Positions 23,440 through 34,532 of a stretch of DNA of 64,000 nt are shown here, in pieces. The DNA is from Craterostigma plantagineum. Taxonomy: Eukaryota; Streptophyta; Magnoliopsida; Lamiales; Linderniaceae. The position numbers were made by a program, and so were the translations under genes. The stretch is taken from positions 62,001 through 126,000 of the forward strand of contig JAPQWV010001084.1 in assembly GCA_027422505.1 (NCBI GenBank), in the 5' to 3' direction. The notes beneath the pieces were generated by a model. It was not told the origin of the DNA, did no database searches, and was given only the letters and a program-made list of their open reading frames with translations. Position 1 is the first letter of the stretch. Every line of letters begins with the position of its first letter.

Positions 23440-25461
23440 ATGTCATCACTACTATACTCTCCTCTAATCCTTCTCTTCACAGCCGCCGCCGCTGCAGCGC
23501 TAGCAACCGTCCTCCTCCGCCGCCGCCTCACGCGCCGCCTCCCTCCGGGAAAACTAGGACTCCCCTTCGTCGGCAAAACCCTCCACCTCATATCGGCGTA
23601 CAAAACGGAAAACCCAGAGCCGTTCGTCGACGAGCGAGTCTCAAAGTACGGCTCAGTTTTCACCACCCACATAATCGGCGAGCCGACGGTTTTCTCCACC
23701 GACCCAGAAATAAACCGGTTCGTCCTCAACAACGAGACCCGTCTTTTCGAATCGAGCTACCACGGATGGATCTCGAGCCTAATGGGCAGAAACGCTTTGC
23801 TGCTAATGAAGGGAAATTTGCATAGGAAGATGCATTCTCTTACCATGAGCTTCGCCAACTCCGTGATTTTGAAGGACCATTTGTTGGAGGAAATGGACCG
23901 CTTGGTCCGGTTCAACATGGACCGGTGGACCGGTCGGGTTCTGCTCATGGACGAGGCGAAGAAGGTGAGCCACTTTAAGTTATGCGAACCCACAAGCATG
24001 TGCATGAACTATGAAGTATGATCTTCCATTATTTATTTCATGTGTATAATTATGATGTATTGCTTTAGAGTTGATAATATGTTATATAATATTTTCTTTT
24101 GGGCAGATGACTTTTCAGTTAACAGTGAAGCAGTTGATGAGCTTCGATCCATGTGAATGGACCGATCGTCTCATGAGAGAGTACATGCTTTTAATTGATG
24201 GCCTTTTCTCCCTACCTTTCCCTTTATTCTCCCCCACGTATCCAAGAGCCATTCAAGCAACTTATCAGAACTCTATATATAAGACTTATCTTACTCTTTA
24301 TTTCGAATATAAATTTAGTTTGTTAGAGATTATTTAGTGTTTGTAGGCTCGGGGAAAGGTGGCGGAGGCGTTGGGGGCGGTGGTGGCGGAGAGGAGGAGG
24401 AGGAGGGAGTTGGGAAACGGCGAAGGAGAGAGAAAGGACGACATGTTGGTGGCGCTGTTGGCCGCCGACGGCGGCGGAGGAAGGGGATTTTCCGACGAGG
24501 AGATAGTTGACTTCATGGCGGGCTTGCTGGTGGCTGGATACGAAACCACCTCCACCGTAATGACCCTCGCCGTCAAATTTCTGACGGAATTGCCCCAAGC
24601 ATTGTGTCCGCCTAAGGTGCGGTTCGCGCTTTACAATAAAAGAAAAAGTGGAAAAGTCAACAAGTTTTGTGGAAGTCAAAGAGATAAGTAAAAATGGATT
24701 ATTTATTACTCCATCCGATTTTATTAGCTTTCTAATTTGTTTCTAATTAGATGTCGTTTTACAGATCTCAATACATATATTTATCATATTTCCAGTTTTA
24801 ACCTTTTTACTCTTTTCAATTAATGGAAAGTAAGTATATTGAATAGGGTTAAGCAATTAATTAGGGGTATATTAGACATTTTCTTCTATTTCTTAATATA
24901 CGTGAAAAAATATTAAACGAAATGTAAATAAAATCGAAGGTAGTACATGCTATGCAAAATAAAAGAAATAGGCTTTCTATTCCTAGGAAGAGCACGACGA
25001 TATGAAGGCGAGGAAACCCGAAATGAGCCTCTTCGATGGGAAGATTACAAATCAATGGCTTTTACACAATGCGTAAGTTCAAATCAAACAATTCCGAAAG
25101 ATTTTTTTCTTAGATTACAAATCAATGGCTTTTACCCAAAGAAGATCGTATTAGCACTTATACAAAAGAGGCGTTCATGCCGTTTGGGGCCGGGCCGAGG
25201 CGGTGCCCGGGGCCGAACTGGGTCGGGTCGGAGTTTCGGTTTTTCTTCACCGTTTAGTCACGCGGTTCAAGTAACTAATCCATTTTCGAAGGGCGTGTTT
25301 TGAATTATGATTCGTTACTGTATTGTATGTAATAATCACGATTGTACTTGCATCGTTTGCTTTGTCGCCTTAGGTGGATTGAAGCCGAGGACGATAAGGT
25401 TGTCTACTTTCCGACGACGAGGACGCAGAAGTGCTACCCTATCATCGTCGAACGGCTATGA
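23440..25461 (+). pseudogene. CYP90A1: CYP90A (CPD-like) cytochrome P450, decayed
   Basis: Exons 23440-23964, 24107-24256 and 24347-24616 are open and in phase (315 codons): membrane anchor, LPPGKLGLPFVGKTLHL, YKTENPEPFVDERVSKYGSV, and the I-helix AGYETTSTVMTLAVKFLTE, all matching CPD, the brassinosteroid C-3/C-23 oxidase of the ER. Damage follows. Exon 2 ends at a poor GC donor (CAA|GCAACT). Exon 4 (24987-25072) has a one-base loss before EPLRWEDYKSMAFTQC. Part of exon 4 is then repeated (25115-25137). The exons carrying ExxR and the PERF-like region are absent. The heme loop (about 25172, FGAGPRRCPG) has another single-base loss (G4 where G5 is needed). The last exon (25374-25461) retains YFPTTRTQKCYP. 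With the ExxR region gone it cannot make an active P450. Confidence 0.85.
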
Positions 25462-25765
25462 AATTCGAAGCTCATCGATATTTATAAACGTTCTATTCTG
25501 GATTTTTAATACTATGCTATATAGAGTGTTGTATTTTATTGCTGATGATATAGAGATGACACGATATTCACTAAGGCGAAACGAAATTACAAGTTCTGTA
25601 AGAGAACTGTGCGGTAGCTGGCTGTAATAAACATCACCTGCATCAGCTCTTGAACCTTATATGATGATTCATACTATATATATATACACGCACACATATC
25701 TCGTATAGAATGGTAAATCTACGTCCAAAAAGAAATGAGAAGACAAAACTTGAGGTGTGTATTTA

Positions 25766-26689
25766 CTATGTCTGTAATAGTTTTTGGTATTTAGGAAACC
25801 CTTTGTTGAATGCCGCGACCTGCAAGTGGAGTGGCGTAACTATTAGTTGTCGTCGTGCGAAATATGCAAGAATTAAAATAATGTGATGTTGGTATTACAA
25901 TACTAAGCATAAAATGTCAAAATTAACTTCGAAGTATTGGGTCATACCCTAGACTACTATGCTTAACTTCCCATGTCGTAGTGGGCCCCATTGAAATAAA
26001 TGTACGGCTGAATGAAAGACGAGGGAAGTTTGACTTTTGACTTACGGCTTCGATATCGATTTTGTAGACTAGAAGCTTCCTTCTCTCTCTACAGCTTGTC
26101 CTGTAGGCGACAGCTATGTGCCCAATCGCCAGAACAAGCGACGAAAGGAACAGAGCAGCTTCCACGGCCGTGAGCGGCGGCCCTCCTCTGCTCATCGTCA
26201 CCAACACCACCTTCGCCGACACAAAAGCAAGAGACGCGGCTGAGCACGCCGTCGTCACGGCCAAGTACGGCCCGTTGGACAGCCGTGGACCGTCGCAGAA
26301 GCTGTAAACGCCTGTAATAAAGAGTGAAGGGTAAAAACTCCAAGAAACAGAGGATGAAGAAACAGGGGAGGCAAGCTCCGTCTATCTTACTTACATAATA
26401 TGACGGCAGAACGGATCAATGAGATCAACGGAATATCGACGAGGGAGTAACGGAAGTCGTAGCTACGGAGATGGGAGAGGACCGCCGGGGGATTGATCGG
26501 AGATGGCCGGAGGGAAGCGGATAACAGAGTAGAAGGTAGGAGGGCGTCGGCGATGATTACGAAAACAGGGGCTGAGAATAAGAGCAGAGAGACCAACATT
26601 GTGATGAGGAAAAACAGAGTCTTGATCCATCTCGGAACTGTTAAGATTACTGTTTTCTTTATTGCCTTCTCTTCTTTTGAAAATCCCAT
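25766..26689 (-). CDS. plant-specific multi-pass membrane protein of unknown function
   Basis: Three exons (complement): 26395-26689, 26046-26311, 25766-25819; 204 residues, closing in phase. The start at 26689 gives MGFSKEEKAIKKTVIL. Hydrophobic segments lie near residues 18-45 (FFLITMLVSLLLFSAPVFVI), 85-104, 112-136 and 145-168. Between them are conserved-looking stretches such as YDFRYSLVDIPLISLIRSAV, YSFCDGPRLSNGPYLAVTT and AYRTSCRERRKLLVYKIDIE. The tail is FNKGFPKYQKLLQT. I recall similar N-terminal sequence in uncharacterised plant proteins but cannot name a function. The adjacent CYP90A pseudogene converges on it. It may be complete or C-terminally shortened; the last exon is only 18 codons. 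Confidence 0.7.
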
Positions 26690-28500
26690 GAAATTTCTTT
26701 TGCTCGTCACCGCGAGGAATTATGTGTTATATGGGGAGAAGGGTTTGAGGGAGGAATGTTCTGAGATTTGACTGTGTGTATATGCGTGGATATAAGGGAG
26801 GCTTCGCTGGTCAAATTTAGGAGGCTTTGTATATTCGCAATTTTTGTTATTTTATTAATTATTTATTTGACTTGTGTTAGATTTTCTTTCAGGTTTGGGG
26901 TTATAAGTTAACGTTTGTAGTAACTAACGGAATTAACCGCTGTTTGTCAGGGGTAAAGTTTCTATTACACGTTTTAAAGGATACGTGGCATCTTCAATAA
27001 TTTATTTTGTAATATGATTTAATTTATGAAAAATGTTACGAATTTGCTATGGTGACGTTTCGGGTGATTTTAAATTAATATAGTGGTATTAATATTGAGT
27101 GATCAAGCGGTTCGATTCGGATAAAAAGTTCTATTACGATGAAATAAGCTGGATTTAATTGTTCTGTAAGTTGTCTAATGATAACCACGTGGGTGCAAAT
27201 GCTTCGGCTTGTCCTATCTTATACTTTATCCTAAAATAAATTACCATTAAATACACCACACTACGCTACACCATATAACATATTCGATTAAGATACGTGT
27301 AGTTTGACTAGCCGTTAATTTGGCTATTATTATTAGTAGTAGTAGTAGTATTGCTATTATTTCATGGTTCTAAACATTCTCCCAATCGTACCATGTACCT
27401 ATAATTACCTTGTCGTATTTACATAGACGTTCTAGCGTGTAAATTAAATCAATATCCTAAATCAAGATAAGGGGCCCTAGTCTCACTTTCGGTTAGTACA
27501 AAATGACATACATTTGCAATAAATATCTTGAATGATATGCCCTTATACAAACCTTCCACGTAATTCCTAAAAAAATCTTACCTCGTGCCATAATTTATTC
27601 TTGTTAATAGACGTGTATGCTATTAAATTCTAACACTAGCCCTTTAAAACGATCCAACAAATCGTCTTGTAATCGAAGATATTAAGGTAAGGAGAGTCGT
27701 GTCTTAATCCGTTACTTGAGAACTCCACGTACTAACTCGATATACACACGGATCTTCATGTGCACACGTCAGCATGCAATGCGGGTCCTACATTGTCCAC
27801 TTGCTCGAGCTTCTAGAACGTCCTTTTCGCCAGCTTCCTTTGCTTTATTACGTCGTTACACTACACTTTGAGATAAGGTATGCACAATAAGCCATATTTT
27901 TCATCTCAGAAAAAAAAAATTAGTATTATATATGCTGGGCTATTAAGGACACACAAACATGAAATACAAAAAAAAATAATCAAATAGAACTAAAATCCAT
28001 TAACGTACTGAGTTAGGAAAAAGCCTTACTAACAAATTTAAACATTAGGCCCATTTAATCGGACTAAGATGTCCAACTTGAAATTGCTATGTCCAAAAGT
28101 TCTAAAAAACATACATAAGCATGGAAGGGCGGCGACACTAGTTGCCTATTGCCTTAATCAATTAGGATATCTATCAAGTATTTTGGACGATCACTAGTTA
28201 ATAATTATGAACTCGATTCAATGGTGGGCGGTGGAATAATGGGAAGTCATCGTCGATGAAGGAAAAGTCAATGTTCCAACTACTATTGCTTTGCTGTAAC
28301 AGAAGGATAGGTTCGCTTTAAAATAATAAATAGGTTTCAATAATATTTTTTTACGTCCCAAAACGAAGACTTTTGTGTCCCTACCCTACTCGCTGGACTT
28401 GACCACGCCACCGCGACTAATCATGAATGATAATATAAATTAAACAAAAAAAACAGCATTTTATAATATATATTTCCTTTCAAGATCAATTCAAGCTCAC
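26690..28500. other. intergenic spacer
   Basis: AT-rich sequence with no gene recognised. A short TAGTAG run occurs near 27335. The last part probably leads into the promoter of the 1,136-residue protein gene. Confidence 0.6.
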
Positions 28501-29083
28501 GTTATCATCCATCAACAAGTTGGAACTTGGAAGAAGAAAAGATGCTATTTTGTAATAATGTGTTAATATTGGGGTGGGGTAGGACTAAGTCAGAGATGGC
28601 ATCCTATCGACAAAAACGAACGTGGCGCGTGAGATTCAATCGCGACCGCAAATTTGGGCATTATCATGACGAAGCAAGCATATATGTGACCATCCCTATT
28701 GGATTATTAGATCGCGAACCCTAATCTCGAATCAATTATTCAGTCTCCGTTTACTTTATTCGTCGATTTTGGGTAATTGCCTGGACTGTAAGCCACCTTC
28801 TTCCCACTTTCCATCTTTTGTTTTCATCCACACGCAAAAACTGAATTCGCATTTTCTTTTTTTTTTTTCCTGTCTATCGAAACAAAAGGTAATATTTTCT
28901 TTTTCCTTCTTTTGGTTCCGATTACGGCTGATTCGAAGTCCTCTTTGTAAGGTTTCTGTGGTTGCTGGGTTTTTTTAATTGTGGGATTGATTTCATTCTA
29001 TACGTGATAAGATGAGATGAGCTATCTCCTTCTGATGTTCTCAAGCTGGTTCTTTTTTTCAGGAATTTATTGCAACCTAAATC

Positions 29084-32000
29084 ATGCCTGTTTCTGAAGT
29101 AGAAGAGGTTTTGACCTTTTTCTCCTCTCTGCAATTTCTAGTTGTTTATGTGTTGTTTTGGTTATCGTTTCATATGGTAACTGATATACCTGTTATCTGC
29201 AGTCTGGGGAACTTTCTGGTCTTCAACGGAATTCGATGATTGTTCCTTTTAAGAAAAGGAGATTTCCTACTATACCATTCGAATCTCCACAAGAAGAAGA
29301 AGTGAAGGCTTCTGAAGACGGTGAATCTAAGAACAAACATGATTCGAGCGGTGTAAATGTTAAGTCATCTGCTACAATTGCTAGGAATGTTGAATCCTCA
29401 ACTGTGGAGGAAGCGAAATCTGAGGTTTTTGCATCCATATCTTCTCGGCAGGGGAACCCTTGCATTAGTTTAGACTTAATGGATGATGCGGAGAAAAAAG
29501 TCATTGTTTCTTTGAAGGAAAATGTTGAAGGCGACGGCGGACTTGAAGAAGCTTCCAATGGTAACATGAATGTTGAATTATCAGTAGGGTTGAAAGATTC
29601 ACTTGGGTCTGCTATTGAGAAACAAAAAGATGAAGATGATGCTAAATCTGGTAATAAATCAGATCTTTCCATGGCGAGTTGCAAGGAAAAGGCTGTTGTG
29701 CACGGTAATGACGACAGCTTTGCGAAGCAAGCTGATAGTGAATTATGTTCTGATCGATTAAACTGGGACTTGAACACAACTATGGATGTGTGGTCAGGCT
29801 CTACCAATAGTGAAGCTTTGACCAGCAGTTTCGTTGAAAATACTGAGTTTAGCAAGATTGATGACTGTCATAACTCGAAATCTTCTCTAATTGTGAGTAG
29901 TACAGCTGGCATCGGTTTGAATCAAGGAAGCAATGTGTTGGATGAGAACAGATCCAAAATTTCTATTACATCTAGGCAACCTAATCGCGGACATAAGCTT
30001 AATCTTTTTACTGGTTTTACGTTTGATGTGCCATGTGCCATAACAGATTCTCTTAAGGATCATTCTGCAACAGCCAGGAAATTATTTCCGAGCAATGATA
30101 ATGTTCCCAACTTGAGTTTACAGCTATGTCAACAACCAGCTATGAATATGAACGTTACCAGGCCATCTTCGACTGTTAAAGCAGAACCTATTGATCAAAG
30201 CTCAGAGCTTAACCCTTGCATAGTTAGTAGTAGCTGCAGCAGCAGCAATCCTGGGTTATCAAAGACTAATTCCGTGAAGAATCACAGCCTTGAAACTCCC
30301 ATAGGTTTTCGTGAAGGTGAACTTATTCGAAAACCGAGTGTGGTAACTGCTCTGACTTCTTCTGTGGGTCCTCAAGAACTAGCAAACCGTACAGCAATCA
30401 AATCTGAACTCGTTCAAGAGACTATTCAAGAATCTTGCAGGTACAAAGTCATTGAAGCACATAAAAATGATGGAAGGTTTATGCAGCTTCAACAGAGTTG
30501 TGATTCGTCTTCTTCAATTCCATTTCCATTGGTGCCGCCAGAGTTCTATCGACAAGCGCCGTCAATTTTTTCAGAGCAAACTATGGATGGAGATTTATTA
30601 CATTGCTCGGAACAGAATTTTCACAGTAAAGAATCGAAGGACCCTGAAAATGCACTTGACAGAACTGTTGAAGCTATGGTCACTGAACCTTCTGATCGAA
30701 ATGGCAAACAACTAATGCAATGCAAGGTCGAGAAGTTGATATACGATGATCCTCATGAAAACAATGTGGAAAGAATTAGTGGGCATCCTCTTGGGTTAGG
30801 AGAGAGCGCTGACATAGCTGCAGATCTTAAAGAGAAGAAAGGTTTGTTAGGCGAAAATCTTCAGAAGACTTCATATTATTATGATTGTGGACCTCGTGAA
30901 AATCGTCTTGATCCATCCACAAGCAAAGGACGTAAGATGTGTGCTAAGGCAGATGAATACGAAGATGGTGAAATTCGGGCTGGAGAAGGAAAGAAGATTG
31001 ACCAAAATGATCTGTGCGATGTTAGAAAGAATTCACAACTTTCTGTTCCACATGAATTTGACAAGAATGCTCTGTTATCTGAGAAGCATGATGATCACAT
31101 TGATGAGAGTCCTGTCACTAGTCAGAAATTTAACGCTACGAATAAAGCAGTGCAAAAAGTATCGGAGGATGCTTTAAATGTAGGAGTTGATGATGAAAGA
31201 TCTATAAGTACTACTGTTGCAGAGAAACAGCTTGATTTTCCTGTGAACGGAGATGTTGAAGAAAAGGGCGTGTCTAACGATCTACCATCTAATGAAAGCC
31301 AAGGGATCGTATCTGAGCTAGAAAACAACGCCACTGATAGTTTTGACGCAGATGTTTCATCAAGAAAGAATGACTGTACTTCTGCTGCGCCCGAAGCGTC
31401 CCCAAATTGCAATGACACTGCTAAAGATTCCATCCATACAGCTGCTGAAGAATCGAAAAATACGACCAATAAGAGTCGCATCATAAACTTACCTTGTTCA
31501 TCCTCCGCGACAACTTTCGATAGGGCTAAGTTTGATTCAAAAAGGCTGCTGACATCAAAATCTGTAAAACAGAGGGAATTTAATTTTGATGGGGAGATAT
31601 TTCCAAGGGGAAGGAGGTAAAAAGTCTTCATGACGTTGCACTTCACCTTAGATAGTCTGCCATTGCTTGTAAGTCATCTGAAACACCTCATATGCTTTGT
31701 TTTCTGTTCTTTCGTTTTGTTCGGCAGATATGAAGGTGGTGTAAACAGATTTGCAAAGGATAAGTTCCACGATCAACCATTTAGGAGCGCAAGGCGTAAT
31801 TTTAGGGCAGGAAAGGGGGTGATATATGAGCATAACGATTGGGACTCTGCTCAAAACTTCGCCTCTGAAGCCTATAATCGTCCTCATTATGAAAGATACA
31901 AACACACATCTTCGATGCCTGAGTTCGAGCGTGAGCCATATAACAGCAGCATGGCATGCGATAACTCTTCGTTTGCTGGCCACAGGCAGAAAACGTCGAG

Positions 32001-32700
32001 CGACAGTTTGCCTCCATTTCGGCGAAGGAGACAACCTTCCCCTGGAGATGTGGATGGTTCTTCGACGAGGGAAACGCAGAAGCGTAGAAGGATTCCCAGA
32101 AACGTCAATTCAGACGATTGTTCTTCTACCTTTGTAGGATTTCGACACGCCGACAAGTTTCTGCGACGTCTATCTTCAGACAGCGCCGCTGCTAATCCTT
32201 CATACAGCAGTCGTACGCAGCCTTTACGCGACGAAATCGAAGGCCAAATTTCTCGAGGGAATAGAAGATTCTCTCCCGTCGAAAGGAAGGGCTTTCCGAG
32301 GATGAGATCAAGCGATGTAGTTTCTAGAAGGCGTGGATCTTCTCCTTCATATGGGGCGGGAAATTTCAGCGATTTGAGGGAAGATTTCCACGCAAAGGAC
32401 GACAGCTGTCCAAATTATAGCAATAGGAGGCCCGTTCGCTCGTTCAGACCAGACGACGAAGATGTTCAGTTTCCTCAGAACGATTGCCCGAGGATTTACA
32501 GGTACCACCGTCCTCCTGAATTCGTAGTGGAGAGAAGCCATAATAATAACCCTCGGGAAATTAGGGAGTTCGATGGGCAAGCGAAGAATCATCAGATATC
32601 GAAAAGAGTTGCGTATATGGACGAGCAATACGACAGCAGAGAATACGGCGAACGTGTATGGCGCGAAGATGAGCCGCCGACTGAGAGAAGAAGATACTGA
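29084..32700 (+). CDS. large disordered nuclear-type protein of unknown function
   Basis: Three coding exons: 29084-29107, 29203-31616, 31728-32700; 1,136 residues in phase. The start MPVSEVEE|SGELSGLQRN is followed by IVPFKKRRFPTIPF, a basic motif I recognise from a family of uncharacterised plant proteins and a likely nuclear localisation signal. A long acidic, Ser/Asn-rich region without predicted fold follows. DEYEDGEIRAGEG precedes the C-terminal part. The last 320 residues are Arg/Ser/Tyr-rich with RRRRQPSPGD, QKRRRIPRN and VSRRRGSSPSYG, resembling RNA-associated RS/RGG-like tails. A nuclear RNA-related role is inference only. A non-coding leader exon or intron before 29084 is likely (AG acceptor at 29061-29062). 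Intact. Confidence 0.8.
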
Positions 32701-33885
32701 GCACAGTCTTCGGACAACAGCCGAAAACTTTCTACTGCAAGGAGACTGTTTGCTTCTTCTAACGGTTTGGCTCGGGAAAATGAAAATCTTAGCAAGTGGA
32801 GAAAGGCCGACGAAGTTTCGGGCTTTCTCCGATGCAGTTTTGGGCCCGAATTTCCTCCTAATATGGCCCAATAAGAAATAGGACAATATCATACCCCCCC
32901 CCCCCCCCCCTCATTTTATTTTCATTGTCTCAACAAGAAAGTTATGGAATAATTTCAGTTTTAATTTGATAAAAGAGAACATGTAGACATGTTTCGTAAC
33001 GTCTTTTTTTTCTTTTCTATTTAAATTTTCAAAGATGGTTGGCAGAAGATAAAAGCAAAGTTTTAGTTCGTGCTCTACTCTGGCGGCCGACATATGCTTA
33101 AATTGAGCAATTTAAAAAACGTGGTCATTTAAAGAAACGTGCTACGCATTTCGTATGTTTTTATTTATATTGTCTTGTCTGAATCATTGCTGAGATTGAA
33201 TAAGTAGCACACGTGATGATATAATTAAATAAATATTTGAGTTGGACGCTCGATAAATGGATTCTTTTCTATTTATTTGAAGTAATATATTAATAAACAC
33301 GCATTTCTAGATTGTCATTATCTATGAAAGCACACGTTTTATTAATGCCTATGTTCCAAGATTCTTATCTAGCGGGCTATGCTGTGCTGTACGTGTCTGT
33401 ATGTACATAGTGAAGTTTGAATGTTCAATTAATTAATTTATTTTATTTTTATTCTTTGCTGGCGAGGATAATTGTTTTATCATCATTACATTAGAACTAA
33501 TGACATAATTTGTTTGATCACCTCAAGTCGGAGACTTTAATGATTCTCCTAATTGAGATTTTAACTTGGGAGCTTTCATTTGTACTAGTAGTCTGCACAG
33601 TATGTCTGCAGAGTATGCGTGTGCTATTATATAGAAATATATAAATTAAATCTATAAAAACACTTAATCGAAATTATAATTAAATGTATAGGAATTAGCT
33701 AAAATAGTGATTAACTTGAAATAGTAATTAAAGATAGTTGGTAATTTTTAAATTTAATTATTAATTTTCTAATGTGAAATTAGACAAATGGGCAATTTAT
33801 TCTCATTCATCACGTTTTATAAAATAGAATGTATTATATATGAGCTATGGCATATGATTACATTACAACATAAATCACCGTATAA
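32701..33885. other. 3' flank and spacer with a (C)17 tract
   Basis: This stretch begins as the 3' region of the preceding gene. It contains an uninterrupted run of 17 cytosines (32894-32910), then AT-rich sequence without genes up to the copia target site. Confidence 0.7.
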
Positions 33886-33890
33886 AGTTT

Positions 33891-34337
33891 TGTCAGAACT
33901 TGCGGCTGCTTTGACGATTCAAAATAAAAATTATCACATGGGAATTGTTTTGTCAGCTTATTCACATTTGTGAATGATGTAAGCGAGTACGTAGCTTACA
34001 TTTTCTATTGCCTATAAATAGGCATAGGATGTTCAAGTAGAACGCATCCCCAACAGAGAAGAACAGATAGAGAGAAAGAGAGAAAATAAAATAATAGAGA
34101 GTTTGTCGGTATTTTTCTCCGACTATAAAGAGAGATTTTGAGGGTTTTCTCCTTTATAGATTGAGAGGTTGTAACTCCTATATTTTTCCTCTATAGTGGA
34201 TTCTTCTTCCTTGCCCGTGGTTTTTACCCCGATTTGTTTGGGGGTTTTCCACGTTAAATCTCGGTGTCCACTTTTATCTTTAATTGCTCAAATACTAGCC
34301 GCAATATTATTCGACCGGGTCCGCTGCCACGCCAACA
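33891..34337 (+). repeat. 5' LTR of the copia element
   Basis: The 447-bp repeat starts TGTCAGAACTTGCGGCTG and ends GCCACGCCAACA (5'-TG...CA-3'). It contains CTATAAATAGGC (about 34012-34023), a good TATA box for the element's own promoter. It matches the 3' LTR except for one extra C in the latter. The left TSD AGTTT is at 33886-33890. Confidence 0.97.
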
Positions 34338-34532
34338 ATTGGTATCAGAGCCTAACTTGGGTTTTATATATCTATTTATCGTATGCTCTGTGGTTGCCAC
34401 TAACGTGGATCTTCCACATCAGAAAATAATAGATATTATATTGCCTTTGTTACGGTAACGATAAAGCCGGTACGAGTTCAATAATTATCTGCTGCAACCC
34501 CGTCGGAGGTATCGCTCACGTGAGAAGAAATT

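Noticed and set aside
23421..24679. Minus-strand frames over the CYP90A remnant
   Set aside because: Antisense shadows of GC-rich P450 exons; the sense strand matches CYP90A residue by residue.
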